NCBI GenBank assembly: GCA_910586225.1
Contig: CAJUIL010000010.1
Span: 47,982-111,981, forward strand
DNA: 64,000 nucleotides
Direction of reading: 5' to 3'
Origin: an uncultured Eubacterium sp.
GTDB lineage: Bacteria; Bacillota; Clostridia; Lachnospirales; Lachnospiraceae
Part shown: one piece after another, positions 26,654 to 35,665 of the stretch
Layout of the letters: every line of letters begins with the position of its first letter
How positions within the stretch are numbered: position 1 is the first letter of the stretch
Made by a program: the position numbers and the translations under genes
Notes under the pieces: model-generated
Database searches by the model: none
What the model was told of the DNA's origin: nothing
Seen by the model: only the letters and a program-made list of their open reading frames with translations

Positions 26654-26681
26654 ATTTCGGCAAAATAATGTGAAAACTTTA
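26654..26681 (-). promoter_or_regulatory. sigma-28-type promoter of flagellin
   Basis: TAAAGTTT (perfect -35) followed after 12 nt by GCCGAAAT (consensus GCCGATAA) on the minus strand. In the TAAA-N16 convention the spacing fits SigD promoters. Confidence 0.85.
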
Positions 26682-26702
26682 GAAAAATTTGCCGAGATAC
26701 CC

Positions 26703-26733
26703 AAAAATAGCCGGGATTTCCCCAGCTATTTTT
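26703..26733 (-). terminator. Terminator of the ATP synthase operon
   Basis: AAAAATAGC ... GCTATTTTT on the minus strand with an inner GGGG/CCC pairing, ending in a T-run, ~38 bp after the atpC stop. Confidence 0.8.
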
Positions 26734-26770
26734 ATTTCTATTTTTTCATTTCTATTAATTGCCTTCCGGC

Positions 26771-27178
26771 CTATTGTGCCACATCAATACGGACAAGCGC
26801 TTTCTTTAAAGCAATTTCCGCACGCTTCACGTCCAGTCCGGCTTCTTTCATTTTCAATCGCCTTTCTGCACGCATTTTTGCTTCTTCCGCACGATTTTTA
26901 TCAATTTCACCTGGCCACTCCGCTACTTCTGCAAGAAGTGTAACCTTATCACCTAGAATTTCTGCAAATCCGGAATGTACGGCAGCTTTTTTCGAACCAG
27001 CACTTTCCGTTATTGTAACAATTCCCGGTGCAAGCACTGTAGTCAGCGGAATATGGTTTTTATAAACGCCGATATCACCTTCCGTCGTTGTAAACTCAAT
27101 CATGGAAGCTTCCCCGGTATAAAATACACGCTCAGGTGTAATGATCTCTACTTGGAACAATTTATTTGCATCTGCCAT
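26771..27178 (-). CDS. atpC: F-type ATP synthase subunit epsilon
   Basis: 135 residues. N-terminal beta-sandwich (FQVEIITPERVFYTGEASMI, EGDIGVYKNHIPL) and C-terminal two-helix inhibitor domain with a run of Arg/Glu/Ala (RAEEAKMRAERRLK). It sits on the central stalk with gamma and regulates ATP hydrolysis. ATG at 27178 follows GGGGTGACGTG. Last gene of the operon. Confidence 0.95.
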   Translation of the reverse strand: MADANKLFQVEIITPERVFYTGEASMIEFTTTEGDIGVYKNHIPLTTVLAPGIVTITESAGSKKAAVHSGFAEILGDKVTLLAEVAEWPGEIDKNRAEEAKMRAERRLKMKEAGLDVKRAEIALKKALVRIDVAQ

Positions 27179-27189
27179 CACGTCACCCC

Positions 27190-28578
27190 TTACTTCATAC
27201 GGGCACGTACTTCATCAATAGTTCCTGCATTTAAGAAGTGGCCTTCTGGTATGTCATCGTGTTTTCCTTCCAAAATCTCGCGGAATCCGCGGATTGTTTC
27301 AGCAATCGGAACGTATTTTCCATCCAACCCGGTAAACTGTGTCGCTACAGAGAATGGCTGTGAAAGAAATCTCTGGATCTTTCTCGCACGATTGACAATC
27401 ATCTTATCATCCTCTGATAACTCGTCCATACCAAGAATTGCAATAATATCCTGCAGCTCTTTATATTTCTGTAAAATAGCCTGGACTTCGCGTGCCGTGT
27501 CAAAATGCTCCTGTCCTACAATACGCGGGTCTAAAATTCTGGAAGTAGATCCCAAAGGATCTACCGCCGGGTAAATACCAAGCTCTACGATAGAACGGTC
27601 CAATACGGTCGTTGCATCCAAATGGGCAAATGTCGTCGCTGGAGCCGGGTCTGTCAAGTCATCCGCAGGTACATATACTGCCTGTACGGATGTAATAGAC
27701 CCATTTTTCGTTGATGTGATTCGTTCCTGCAGAGCACCCATTTCTGTCTGCAGAGTCGGCTGATAACCAACGGCTGAAGGCATACGGCCAAGCAATGCTG
27801 ATACCTCGGAACCAGCCTGTGTAAAACGGAAAATATTGTCGATAAACAAAAGCACGTCCTTTCCGCCTTTATCACGGAAGTATTCCGCCATCGTCAGCCC
27901 GGACAGCGCCACTCTCATTCTCGCTCCCGGCGGCTCATTCATCTGTCCAAATACCATCGTTGTTTTATCAATAACGCCGGATTCCTTCATTTCATAATAC
28001 AGATCATTTCCTTCACGGGTTCTTTCACCTACTCCTGTAAACACAGAATATCCGCCGTGCTCCGTCGCAATGTTGTGGATCAATTCCTGGATCAATACGG
28101 TTTTTCCTACTCCGGCACCGCCAAAGAGTCCGATTTTGCCGCCCTTTTGATATGGGCAGAGCAGATCTACGACTTTAATACCTGTTTCCAAAATTTCCGC
28201 AGAAGTAGACTGCTCTTCAAAAGCAGGTGCTTTTCTGTGGATCGGACTGTATTCCACGCCTGTTGGCGGGTCCAGCTCGTCAATAGGCTCGCCCAGGACA
28301 TTGAACATCCGGCCTAATGTATTTTCACCAACCGGAACACTGATCGCGGCACCTGTTGCAGCCGCATCCATGCCGCGCACCAGCCCGTCTGTTGGTCCCA
28401 TGGCAATACATCTGACGGTATCATCACCAAGATGCTGTGCTACCTCAACCACAAGTCTGCTGCCATCTTTTCGTGTAATCTCAATAGATTCATTAATTTC
28501 CGGCAGCTTTCCCGTAAACTTGATATCCAGGACAGCACCAACGATCTGAGTGATTTTCCCAATATTCGCTTTTGCCAT
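27190..28578 (-). CDS. atpD: F-type ATP synthase subunit beta
   Basis: 462 residues, normal length. Catalytic subunit with P-loop GGAGVGKTVLIQEL, the catalytic-Glu segment GVGERTREGNDLYYEM, Walker B VLLFIDNIFRF and the DELSEED-type lever DELSEDDK. It carries the three catalytic nucleotide sites of F1. Confidence 0.98.
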   Translation of the reverse strand: MAKANIGKITQIVGAVLDIKFTGKLPEINESIEITRKDGSRLVVEVAQHLGDDTVRCIAMGPTDGLVRGMDAAATGAAISVPVGENTLGRMFNVLGEPIDELDPPTGVEYSPIHRKAPAFEEQSTSAEILETGIKVVDLLCPYQKGGKIGLFGGAGVGKTVLIQELIHNIATEHGGYSVFTGVGERTREGNDLYYEMKESGVIDKTTMVFGQMNEPPGARMRVALSGLTMAEYFRDKGGKDVLLFIDNIFRFTQAGSEVSALLGRMPSAVGYQPTLQTEMGALQERITSTKNGSITSVQAVYVPADDLTDPAPATTFAHLDATTVLDRSIVELGIYPAVDPLGSTSRILDPRIVGQEHFDTAREVQAILQKYKELQDIIAILGMDELSEDDKMIVNRARKIQRFLSQPFSVATQFTGLDGKYVPIAETIRGFREILEGKHDDIPEGHFLNAGTIDEVRARMK

Positions 28579-28598
28579 TTTTTTCTATCACTCCTTTT

Positions 28599-29456
28599 CT
28601 AACTGATTGCTTCCGCACCTGCAATAATTTCGGTCAGTTCCTGCGTGATGGAACCCTGACGGGCACGGTTGTATTTCAAAGACAAATCACTAATCATTTC
28701 TTCTGCATTGCTTGTCGCAGAATCCATCGCCTGCATCCTCGCACCGTTTTCACTGGCAACCGCTTCTACAAGCGCCCCATAAAAAATACTGGTCACGTAC
28801 TTTGGAATGATCCTGTCAAGAGCCTCCTTTTCGTTCGGCTCATAGTTCATAATCAGATTTTTATCAGCTGCTGACAGCTCCGCTTCGGAAAATTCTACCG
28901 GAAGCAGCTTCATTAAGCTTGGCACATGAACAACGGTATTTTTAAAATGCGTATATGCAAGATAAATCTGTCCGATTTTCCCTTCTGCATAGTCCTGTAA
29001 CACCTTGTCGCAGATTTCCATCGCATCCTTATACGTAGGATTTTCAATCACATCCGAAGCATCCTGCGCGATCTCATACCCTTTGCGCTCCAGCGAATCC
29101 TTTCCCTTTGTACCAATCGTATACAACAGAACCTTGTCCTTTGCAAGACCACTGTTTTGTACAAGCTTAGTAATATTAGAATTATAACCGCCGGCAAGAC
29201 CCCGGTTGGAAGTGATCACTACAAACCCAATCTTATCCGATCCATTATCCGCCAGATATGGATGGTCCATGTTTCCTGACCTGGCAAGGATTGACGTAAC
29301 GGTACGGTACATATGCTGAAAATACGGGTCAGTCTGCTCTGCATGAACCTTTGCTTTCTGCAGCTTTACGGTAGAAACTAATTTCATGGCTTTTGTGATT
29401 TGCTGCGTACTCTGTATGCTGCTTTTTCGTCTTTTTATGTCTCTCATCGAGGCCAT
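28599..29456 (-). CDS. atpG: F-type ATP synthase subunit gamma
   Basis: 285 residues. Long N- and C-terminal helices (MRDIKRRKSSIQSTQQITKAM; DLSLKYNRARQGSITQELTE) form the rotating coiled-coil shaft, with a Rossmann-like middle domain (FVVITSNRGLAGGYN). The ATG at 29456 has an AAGGCGGTGA site. Confidence 0.97.
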   Translation of the reverse strand: MASMRDIKRRKSSIQSTQQITKAMKLVSTVKLQKAKVHAEQTDPYFQHMYRTVTSILARSGNMDHPYLADNGSDKIGFVVITSNRGLAGGYNSNITKLVQNSGLAKDKVLLYTIGTKGKDSLERKGYEIAQDASDVIENPTYKDAMEICDKVLQDYAEGKIGQIYLAYTHFKNTVVHVPSLMKLLPVEFSEAELSAADKNLIMNYEPNEKEALDRIIPKYVTSIFYGALVEAVASENGARMQAMDSATSNAEEMISDLSLKYNRARQGSITQELTEIIAGAEAIS

Positions 29457-29488
29457 AATCTGTCACCGCCTTATTCTTATATTAGATT

Positions 29489-30994
29489 CTACCGAAATGA
29501 TTTCTTACATTCTTCGATTGCTTTCACCAGCTGCTTTTCCATATCCTCTTCCAGCACCTTTGTCGTACGGATCGATTCTGGAATATCTGGATATTTTGTA
29601 TCGATATATTCAAACAGCTCACTTTCAAAACGCAGAATCTCTTCTGTAGGAATATCAAGCAGATATTTCTTTGTAGCAGCGTAAATGATAATGACCTGCT
29701 TTTCTACAGGCATCGGCTGATACTGCGGCTGTTTTAAAATTTCCTTGATCCTTTCACCCTGCTCCAGCTTCTCCTTTGTATCGGCATCCAGCTCGGAACC
29801 AAACTGTGAAAAAGCTGCCAGCTCACGATACTGCGCCAACTCGGTACGAATTGGAGCAGAAATTTTCTTGATCGCCTTAATCTGTGCAGAACCTCCTACA
29901 CGGGATACCGACAAGCCGGCATTAATGGCTGGCCGAAAGCCTGCGTTAAACATTTCCGTCTCCAGATAAATCTGGCCGTCTGTAATCGATATAACATTTG
30001 TAGGAATATAGGCAGATACGTCCCCTGCCTGCGTTTCAATGATCGGCAGAGCTGTCAGAGAGCCTCCGCCCAATTTATCCGAAAGCCTTGCCGCACGCTC
30101 CAATAATCTTGAATGCAGATAGAAAACGTCTCCCGGATATGCCTCACGGCCTGGCGGTCTTCTCAACAACAGAGAAAGTGTACGATATGCTGTAGCGTGC
30201 TTACTTAAATCATCATAAACAACAAGCACATCTTCTCCGTTTTCCATCCATTCCTCTCCGATCGCACATCCAGAATACGGTGCAATATACTGAAGAGGCG
30301 CAAGCTCACTTGCCGTTGACGCAACGATTGTCGTATACGCCATAGCGCCAAATTCTTCCAATGTTTTTACGATCGTAGCAACGGTAGAAGCTTTTTGGCC
30401 AATCGCTACATAAATACACTTTACGCCCTGTCCCTTCTGGTTAATGATCGTATCGATCGCGATCGCAGTTTTACCCGTCTGTCTGTCTCCGATAATCAGC
30501 TCTCGCTGTCCTCTTCCAATCGGGATCATGGAGTCGATTGCCTTAATACCGGTCTGCAGCGGTGTGTCTACAGATTTTCTGGAAATAACACCAGATGCAA
30601 CTCTTTCAATCTGACGATATTTGTCTGTTTTAATCGGTCCCTTTCCATCGATCGGCTGTCCTAACGCATTTACAACACGGCCAATCATAGCATCGCCAAC
30701 CGGAACCTCTACTACTCTTCCGGTCGTTTTCACGGTATCGCCTTCATTGATATTCTTCTGGTCACCGAGCAGTACGGCGCCAACATTATCTTCTTCGAGG
30801 TTCAATACCATTCCATATACTTCACCCGGAAATTCCAGCAGCTCGCCCTGCATCGCATTTTCCAGACCATGAATACGCGCAATTCCATCCGCCACCTGGA
30901 TAACTGTACCCACATCAGCGACTTCAAGCTCAGCGGCATATCGTTTAATCTGTTCTTTGATGACCGAGCTGATCTCCTCTGGTTTTAAATTCAT
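29489..30994 (-). CDS. atpA: F-type ATP synthase subunit alpha
   Basis: 501 residues. Non-catalytic nucleotide-binding subunit with P-loop IIGDRQTGKTAIA, VVYDDLSKHA, and the conserved PGREAYPGDVFYLHSRLLER arginine-finger region. ATG at 30994 chosen over the upstream TTG at 31000. Confidence 0.98.
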   Translation of the reverse strand: MNLKPEEISSVIKEQIKRYAAELEVADVGTVIQVADGIARIHGLENAMQGELLEFPGEVYGMVLNLEEDNVGAVLLGDQKNINEGDTVKTTGRVVEVPVGDAMIGRVVNALGQPIDGKGPIKTDKYRQIERVASGVISRKSVDTPLQTGIKAIDSMIPIGRGQRELIIGDRQTGKTAIAIDTIINQKGQGVKCIYVAIGQKASTVATIVKTLEEFGAMAYTTIVASTASELAPLQYIAPYSGCAIGEEWMENGEDVLVVYDDLSKHATAYRTLSLLLRRPPGREAYPGDVFYLHSRLLERAARLSDKLGGGSLTALPIIETQAGDVSAYIPTNVISITDGQIYLETEMFNAGFRPAINAGLSVSRVGGSAQIKAIKKISAPIRTELAQYRELAAFSQFGSELDADTKEKLEQGERIKEILKQPQYQPMPVEKQVIIIYAATKKYLLDIPTEEILRFESELFEYIDTKYPDIPESIRTTKVLEEDMEKQLVKAIEECKKSFR

Positions 30995-31034
30995 GGACAA
31001 TAGTCACCTACTTTCAACTGTTTTTGCCATATTA

Positions 31035-31589
31035 CTACGGCATCTGTAACTTCAGCTTCGATAATTCGGAGGTCAGCCTGGCCAGCTTATTTTTCACGCT
31101 TCCATCCACAACTCTGTCCCCAATCCGAATCACAATCCCCCCGATCAGGGAAGGATCTATCTTATAATTAAACTCAAACTGTACATAATCCGTTGTCTCC
31201 AGCAGCTTTCTGCGTATTGCATCCTTCTGCATCAAAGACAACTCCATCGCGGAAGTAATATAGGCAGTCCCTATTTTTTTATGCTCTTTTACCCGCGAAA
31301 TAAAATATTCCAACACCTCGCCAAAATCCTGATAATGGCCTTTTGCGATGATCATCAGCATCAGACCAACCATTTCCCTTGACGCACGGCCTTGAAATAC
31401 AGTCTCTATTATTTTTTGCTTTTCCTCAATTACAATTTTTGGATGATTCATCATCTTGGCAAGATCCTCGTTCGTCCGGACAATCCCAAGCATCCGCTTT
31501 GCTTCGTCAAACAGCGTATCTGTCTGCCCGGATTCCAGCGCCAGCTCAAACAATGCATCTCCATACGTTTTTGAAACTAGCTTTGCCAT
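31035..31589 (-). CDS. atpH: F-type ATP synthase subunit delta
   Basis: 184 residues. N-terminal helical bundle and the C-terminal signature DPSLIGGIVIRIGDRVVDGS. It joins the peripheral stalk to the top of F1. It overlaps atpF by 13 bp. Confidence 0.95.
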   Translation of the reverse strand: MAKLVSKTYGDALFELALESGQTDTLFDEAKRMLGIVRTNEDLAKMMNHPKIVIEEKQKIIETVFQGRASREMVGLMLMIIAKGHYQDFGEVLEYFISRVKEHKKIGTAYITSAMELSLMQKDAIRRKLLETTDYVQFEFNYKIDPSLIGGIVIRIGDRVVDGSVKNKLARLTSELSKLKLQMP

Positions 31590-32092
31590 GTCGAATCACC
31601 CATTTCTTTCAATGTCTCTTCCACAAGCCCATTCTGAACGGTTGTATCAATCGATGCTGCCACAACCTTTGCAGCCATCATGGATGCAACTGTTATCATT
31701 TCCTGCTTCATCTCATCCATAGCACGGCTCTTTTCCAGCCTTGCTTCTTCATTCGCGCGCTGGATAATGCGGGCAGCCTCCTGCTTCGCTTCGTCGATAA
31801 TATGTGCTTCATTTTTCAATGCCTTCTGGCGTGCTTCACTTAAAATAGCCTCTGCTTCTTTGTCAGCATTTCTCAGCTTTTCTTCATATTCCGCCTTCAT
31901 TGCAGCAGCCTTTTCTTTGTCGCCCTTTGCATTGTCAATATCACTCTGAATCTTTCTTTGTCTGTCATAGAGCATTTTTCTGACTGGATTCAGCAGCAGA
32001 TAAGACAGCGCCAAAAATAGCGCGAAAATAGCGATCGCCAGCAGCACCGCATCATGAATCAACTGAAAATCAAGATTAAATAATCTTTCCAT
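31577..32092 (-). CDS. atpF: F-type ATP synthase subunit b
   Basis: 171 residues. One membrane segment (about residues 15-34) followed by a continuous charged Ala/Glu/Lys/Arg coiled coil, the peripheral stalk. AAGGAGG lies ~15 nt before the ATG, slightly long. Confidence 0.95.
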   Translation of the reverse strand: MERLFNLDFQLIHDAVLLAIAIFALFLALSYLLLNPVRKMLYDRQRKIQSDIDNAKGDKEKAAAMKAEYEEKLRNADKEAEAILSEARQKALKNEAHIIDEAKQEAARIIQRANEEARLEKSRAMDEMKQEMITVASMMAAKVVAASIDTTVQNGLVEETLKEMGDSTWQS

Positions 32093-32159
32093 GTTCGCTC
32101 AGTTCAGCCTCCTTTCCGTCTTAATTCCATCATTCAGACGCACCGCGCCTTTTTATTTC

Positions 32160-32414
32160 TTAAGTTAATGGCTTTACGAAAAGCAGTAACATTGCTATTA
32201 ACAAACCGTACAAACCTGTCGTTTCGGCAACAGCCTGACCTAATAACATCGTAGACATAATATCAGATTTTGCGCCAGGGTTTCTTCCTACTGCTGCCGC
32301 ACCATGACCGGCTGCAATACCCTGCCCGATACCAGGTCCGATACCTGCAATAACTGCCAAACCTGCACCAATAGCTGAACATGCTAAAATTAAATCCTGT
32401 CCTGTGATATTCAT
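32160..32414 (-). CDS. atpE: F-type ATP synthase subunit c, Na+-binding signature
   Basis: 84 residues, two membrane helices. The carboxylate is E64 in AVAETTGLY. Helix 1 has GPGIGQG with Q31. The set Q31, V62, E64, T65, Y69 lines up with Q32, V63, E65, S66, Y70 that coordinate Na+ in Ilyobacter tartaricus. The ring therefore probably translocates sodium. The conserved loop RNP (44-46) contacts gamma/epsilon. TTAGGAGG precedes the ATG. Confidence 0.96.
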   Translation of the reverse strand: MNITGQDLILACSAIGAGLAVIAGIGPGIGQGIAAGHGAAAVGRNPGAKSDIMSTMLLGQAVAETTGLYGLLIAMLLLFVKPLT

Positions 32415-32464
32415 AATGATTTTCCTCCTAAAATTATTCTTTCCTTAAAATAAGACCTCATAAT

Positions 32465-33199
32465 TTAATCCGTTTCCAACTGCTGGCTGATATAAGTCAT
32501 CGTCAGCATACAGAATACATATGTCTGTATTGCTCCTGAGAACAGATCAAAATATACATGAAGCGCTGCCGGCCAAATAATAGCAATCTTTGACAGCAAC
32601 CCATAAATCAATGCCATCATAACTGTTCCTGACAATACGTTCGCAAATAAACGCAGCGACAGTGAAATTGGAACTGCAATTTCACTGATCAGGTTGATCG
32701 GAAACCAGATTGGAAGCCATGGCGGCAGCGGAGAGCACATATCTGTCCATATTTTCTTTGGGCTTTGATACTTGAACTGACAAAAATGTATCAGCGTAAA
32801 TGTAATCAGACCAAGCGCAAGCGTAGTACCATAATCAGCTGTCGGCGGTCTTAAACCAAACAGACCGGATATATTGCTCATAAGAATGAAAATAAAGATC
32901 GTACTGATATAGTTAACGAACTTCGGAGCATTCTTTCCCATAGTCCCTTCTACAACACCATCCAGCGAACTGACAATCAACTCCAGCACATTTTGAAATG
33001 TATCCGGTATCTCCGTTGCACGGCGCATTTTCATATTTGCAATCAGCGCAAATCCTATCAAAAACAGCATGACAATGAGTATACATACGTGCGATGTTGT
33101 GATCCAGACCTCATGGCCAAACAGGTTATAAGAAAATAGCCCATGGATCATAAAATCAATATTATCTGCACTAGATGACATGGTAATTGCATTTGTCAC
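32465..33199 (-). CDS. atpB: F-type ATP synthase subunit a
   Basis: 244 residues, about five to six membrane segments. The essential arginine lies in the SLSLRLFANVLSG helix. The C-terminal helix has FSGAIQTYVFCMLTMTYI. It forms the ion half-channels. Start is GTG at 33199 with GGGAGG 7 nt upstream, overlapping the atpI stop by 4 nt. Confidence 0.96.
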   Translation of the reverse strand: MTNAITMSSSADNIDFMIHGLFSYNLFGHEVWITTSHVCILIVMLFLIGFALIANMKMRRATEIPDTFQNVLELIVSSLDGVVEGTMGKNAPKFVNYISTIFIFILMSNISGLFGLRPPTADYGTTLALGLITFTLIHFCQFKYQSPKKIWTDMCSPLPPWLPIWFPINLISEIAVPISLSLRLFANVLSGTVMMALIYGLLSKIAIIWPAALHVYFDLFSGAIQTYVFCMLTMTYISQQLETD

Positions 33200-33642
33200 A
33201 TTTTCACCTCCCTTTCCATTGTGTTAGCTTCGTCCGTAGACCCACTACCTTTTCCTGTTACTCTTATAAGCACTTTGTGCAATGACGGCTGTAAATAAGC
33301 CGATATCTTTAAACCCATCACGCCTAAAAATAGCGTGATAAGGTTACCAAGATCAAAATACATCGTTACGGTAAACACAATGACAACTGCCGCATAACGC
33401 AGTATTCCCTTTGCGGTAATCTGTATTCTCGCCTTGTGAGCATCCACACAATCAATCGTTTCCGCAATCATGCGAGCGATATGATACGCCATCCCCATTG
33501 CCGTCAGAATGCCAATCCATAAGCCGCTACTATAACGCAGCTTGTCCTCTGCAAACCAAACGCCCGCCACCTGAATGACTATCCCATAAAGCAATATACC
33601 AAGCAGCAATTCAGGAAGTGCTTCATTTAAACGTCTGAACAT
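33196..33642 (-). CDS. atpI: ATP synthase subunit I-like protein
   Basis: 148 residues with four hydrophobic segments; it begins MFRRLNEALPELLLG. AtpI-type proteins assist c-ring assembly or Mg2+ supply. Position immediately before atpB supports the call; sequence similarity to the family is weak by eye. Confidence 0.7.
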   Translation of the reverse strand: MFRRLNEALPELLLGILLYGIVIQVAGVWFAEDKLRYSSGLWIGILTAMGMAYHIARMIAETIDCVDAHKARIQITAKGILRYAAVVIVFTVTMYFDLGNLITLFLGVMGLKISAYLQPSLHKVLIRVTGKGSGSTDEANTMEREVKM

Positions 33643-33676
33643 TCAGCCAGATTCCTTCCTTATCATAGTTATTCGT

Positions 33677-33904
33677 CTATTGTTTCTTTTGATCGTCCCG
33701 ATAGATCCTTTTTGCCATAATAAATATATTGCGGAAGCCTGCCAGCGCTCCCATTAAAAATAATGGAACAGTAACGACCGGAATCTGAAATTTTTCCCCA
33801 ATCCATACGCCAAATAACGTACACATCACGATCGGTACGATCATATTGATTCCAAATTGTATTACCATGGTAAACGCTTGAAATACGCCACGTTTGTTTT
33901 TCAT
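33677..33904 (-). CDS. AtpZ/AtpI-type small membrane protein
   Basis: 75 residues, two membrane segments (about 12-31 and 41-60) followed by a basic tail. The GVWIGEKFQIP...LFLMGALAGF pattern matches AtpZ/Atp1-type proteins, which pair with AtpI in c-ring assembly or divalent-cation transport. ATG at 33904 has AGAGG upstream. It is the first gene of the atp operon, downstream of the promoter at 33948-33976. Confidence 0.75.
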   Translation of the reverse strand: MKNKRGVFQAFTMVIQFGINMIVPIVMCTLFGVWIGEKFQIPVVTVPLFLMGALAGFRNIFIMAKRIYRDDQKKQ

Positions 33905-33947
33905 AGCCTTCCTCTTTCCTTTTAGAACGCATAAAAACACTAATTAC

Positions 33948-33976
33948 ATTATAAGCACTAATATTCAAATTGTCTA
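33948..33976 (-). promoter_or_regulatory. Promoter of the ATP synthase operon
   Basis: TAGACA-N17-TATAAT on the minus strand, ending 44 bp before the first gene. Confidence 0.8.
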
Positions 33977-34011
33977 TAAAATTTTGTTAATAATTAACAT
34001 TTTTATAAAAG

Positions 34012-34054
34012 AAAATAAAAACAGGTACATTCTGAGTTATCCCCAAAATGTACC
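34012..34054 (-). terminator. Terminator after the LMW-phosphatase-like gene
   Basis: GGTACATT / AATGTACC stem with TGTTTTTATTTT downstream on the minus strand, isolating the operon from the atp promoter. Confidence 0.75.
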
Positions 34055-34067
34055 ATGATTATTCAGC

Positions 34068-34544
34068 TCAGTCTTTTACGTTCACCTGCTGACTGCTGTT
34101 TAATATTGCCGCCAGCTTACGTATGGATTTGCTTAATGTCTCATAACAGATCCCATATGCCTGCAGCGTACCGCCATATGGATCCATAATCTCCAGCTCA
34201 TCACCAACCAACTCTGTCAATACTTGTACATTTTCCAAAATCGCGTTTTCAAACATATCTAAAATCTTTTGCTTATCACTGTTTCCCATTACGATGATCA
34301 GCGTATCCTTTGCAAAGTCTTCTTCTTCAAGCTGACTGGACATATAATTTTCCAATGTTATGCCATTGCTGATCAATACCGCCTCCACCTTTTGATTCAG
34401 TGGTTCTGGAAACAGCACAACAATTCCGCGCGCCTGAATATCAATCGGTATTTTCATTGTACAATCTTTCAGTATTTCCGCCGCCATTGGCGCCCTGCTG
34501 GTTCCAGCACTGTCTGCAAAAATGATTTTCTTAAACGTATCCAT
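34068..34544 (-). CDS. Low-molecular-weight phosphatase homologue lacking the catalytic Cys
   Basis: 158 residues. The fold matches LMW protein-tyrosine/arginine phosphatases (YwlE type). The active-site loop that normally reads C-x5-R-S-P-M here reads DSAGTSRAPM: Asp11 replaces the nucleophilic Cys while Arg17 is kept. The C-terminal general-acid motif is also kept (D121-P-Y-G). It is therefore probably a pseudophosphatase or uses different chemistry. It lies 13 bp after the sua5 gene; in B. subtilis ywlE (protein-arginine phosphatase) sits near ywlC (Sua5), so it looks like the positional orthologue of ywlE. Confidence 0.75.
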   Translation of the reverse strand: MDTFKKIIFADSAGTSRAPMAAEILKDCTMKIPIDIQARGIVVLFPEPLNQKVEAVLISNGITLENYMSSQLEEEDFAKDTLIIVMGNSDKQKILDMFENAILENVQVLTELVGDELEIMDPYGGTLQAYGICYETLSKSIRKLAAILNSSQQVNVKD

Positions 34545-34557
34545 ATACTCACCCCAA

Positions 34558-35613
34558 CTAGCTGACCCTGATAACCTGGTGCCCTGCTGCTTTCAGCAGA
34601 CGGTTCATTATTGCCTGTCCCATCCGCGGAGTTGCAAAGCTTTCCGAATAAATAATATCTGTTTCAGATTCATCAAACTTTCTTAATGTCTTATAAAGAT
34701 TATGAGCAATCATTTCTTCTTCTTGCCTGTTCCCAATGCTGACCACAAATCCATACTCATAACATCCGGCTGTCTCTTGTGTACCAATGATCCCTACTTT
34801 TTTTCCTTCTTTTATTTGTTTTCTTGCCAATTCATTTATTCTGGCAACTACCTTCTCCTGCACTCCTTCTACCAAAACCAGCTCTGCACATGGCGCATAA
34901 TGCCTATATTTCATCCCAGGAGCTTTTGGTTTGATATTCGTATCAACTGACATAATTCCAGGGTCTATCCGCACTTCCCCAATTACCTCTGAAAGCATTT
35001 CCAATGTAATAAATCCTGGACGCAATACAACCGGAACCTCTTCTGTCAGATCCAGTATTGTTGACTCTATTCCAATCCCTACTGCCCCTCCGTCTAGGAT
35101 CAACGGTATTTTATTTTTGAGATCCACATATACATGATCTGCAACCGTTGGACTCGGCTTTCCTGACGTATTTGCACTTGGCGCCGCAATATAGCCTCCT
35201 CCTTCCTGGATAAGTGCCAATGCAATTTTATTCGAAGGCATTCTTACTGCCACTGTATCCAGTCCTCCTGAAGTCTCATAAGGAATCTTATTACTTTTCG
35301 GCAAGATCATAGTCAGCGGGCCAGGCCAGAAAGCATCAGCCAGCAGCCTGACCGCCTTCGGAATTGTTGTAACAATATGTTTCAAATCCTCAAAACAGCA
35401 GATATGGACAATTAAAGGATTATCCGACGGCCTTCCTTTAGCTTCATATATTTTTTTGGAAGCTTCCGGCTGCAGCGCATCAGCACCAAGACCATATACC
35501 GTTTCGGTAGGAAACGCTACGAGCCCTCCTGACCGGATAATCTGGCCTGCCTGACGGATGACCTCCATATCCGGTTCTTTTTCCCTCACCTTTTTAACAA
35601 CTGTTCTTTGCAT
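34558..35613 (-). CDS. L-threonylcarbamoyladenylate synthase (Sua5/YwlC)
   Basis: 351 residues. The N-terminal YrdC domain (residues ~10-200) has GLVAFPTETVYGLGADA, KGRPSDNPLIVHI and PSANTSGKPSPT. The C-terminal Sua5 domain follows a linker with PGMKYRHYAP. It makes TC-AMP from Thr, bicarbonate and ATP for the t6A modification at position 37 of ANN-decoding tRNAs. The long Sua5 form (not short TsaC). Confidence 0.95.
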   Translation of the reverse strand: MQRTVVKKVREKEPDMEVIRQAGQIIRSGGLVAFPTETVYGLGADALQPEASKKIYEAKGRPSDNPLIVHICCFEDLKHIVTTIPKAVRLLADAFWPGPLTMILPKSNKIPYETSGGLDTVAVRMPSNKIALALIQEGGGYIAAPSANTSGKPSPTVADHVYVDLKNKIPLILDGGAVGIGIESTILDLTEEVPVVLRPGFITLEMLSEVIGEVRIDPGIMSVDTNIKPKAPGMKYRHYAPCAELVLVEGVQEKVVARINELARKQIKEGKKVGIIGTQETAGCYEYGFVVSIGNRQEEEMIAHNLYKTLRKFDESETDIIYSESFATPRMGQAIMNRLLKAAGHQVIRVS

Positions 35614-35665
35614 ATTTAATACCTTACTTTTTCATTTTGTTCATACTGCCTATTTCTGATAAGTT

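Noticed and set aside
26975..27574. 199-codon plus-strand frame across atpC/atpD
   Set aside because: Antisense to two conserved genes; no start signal.
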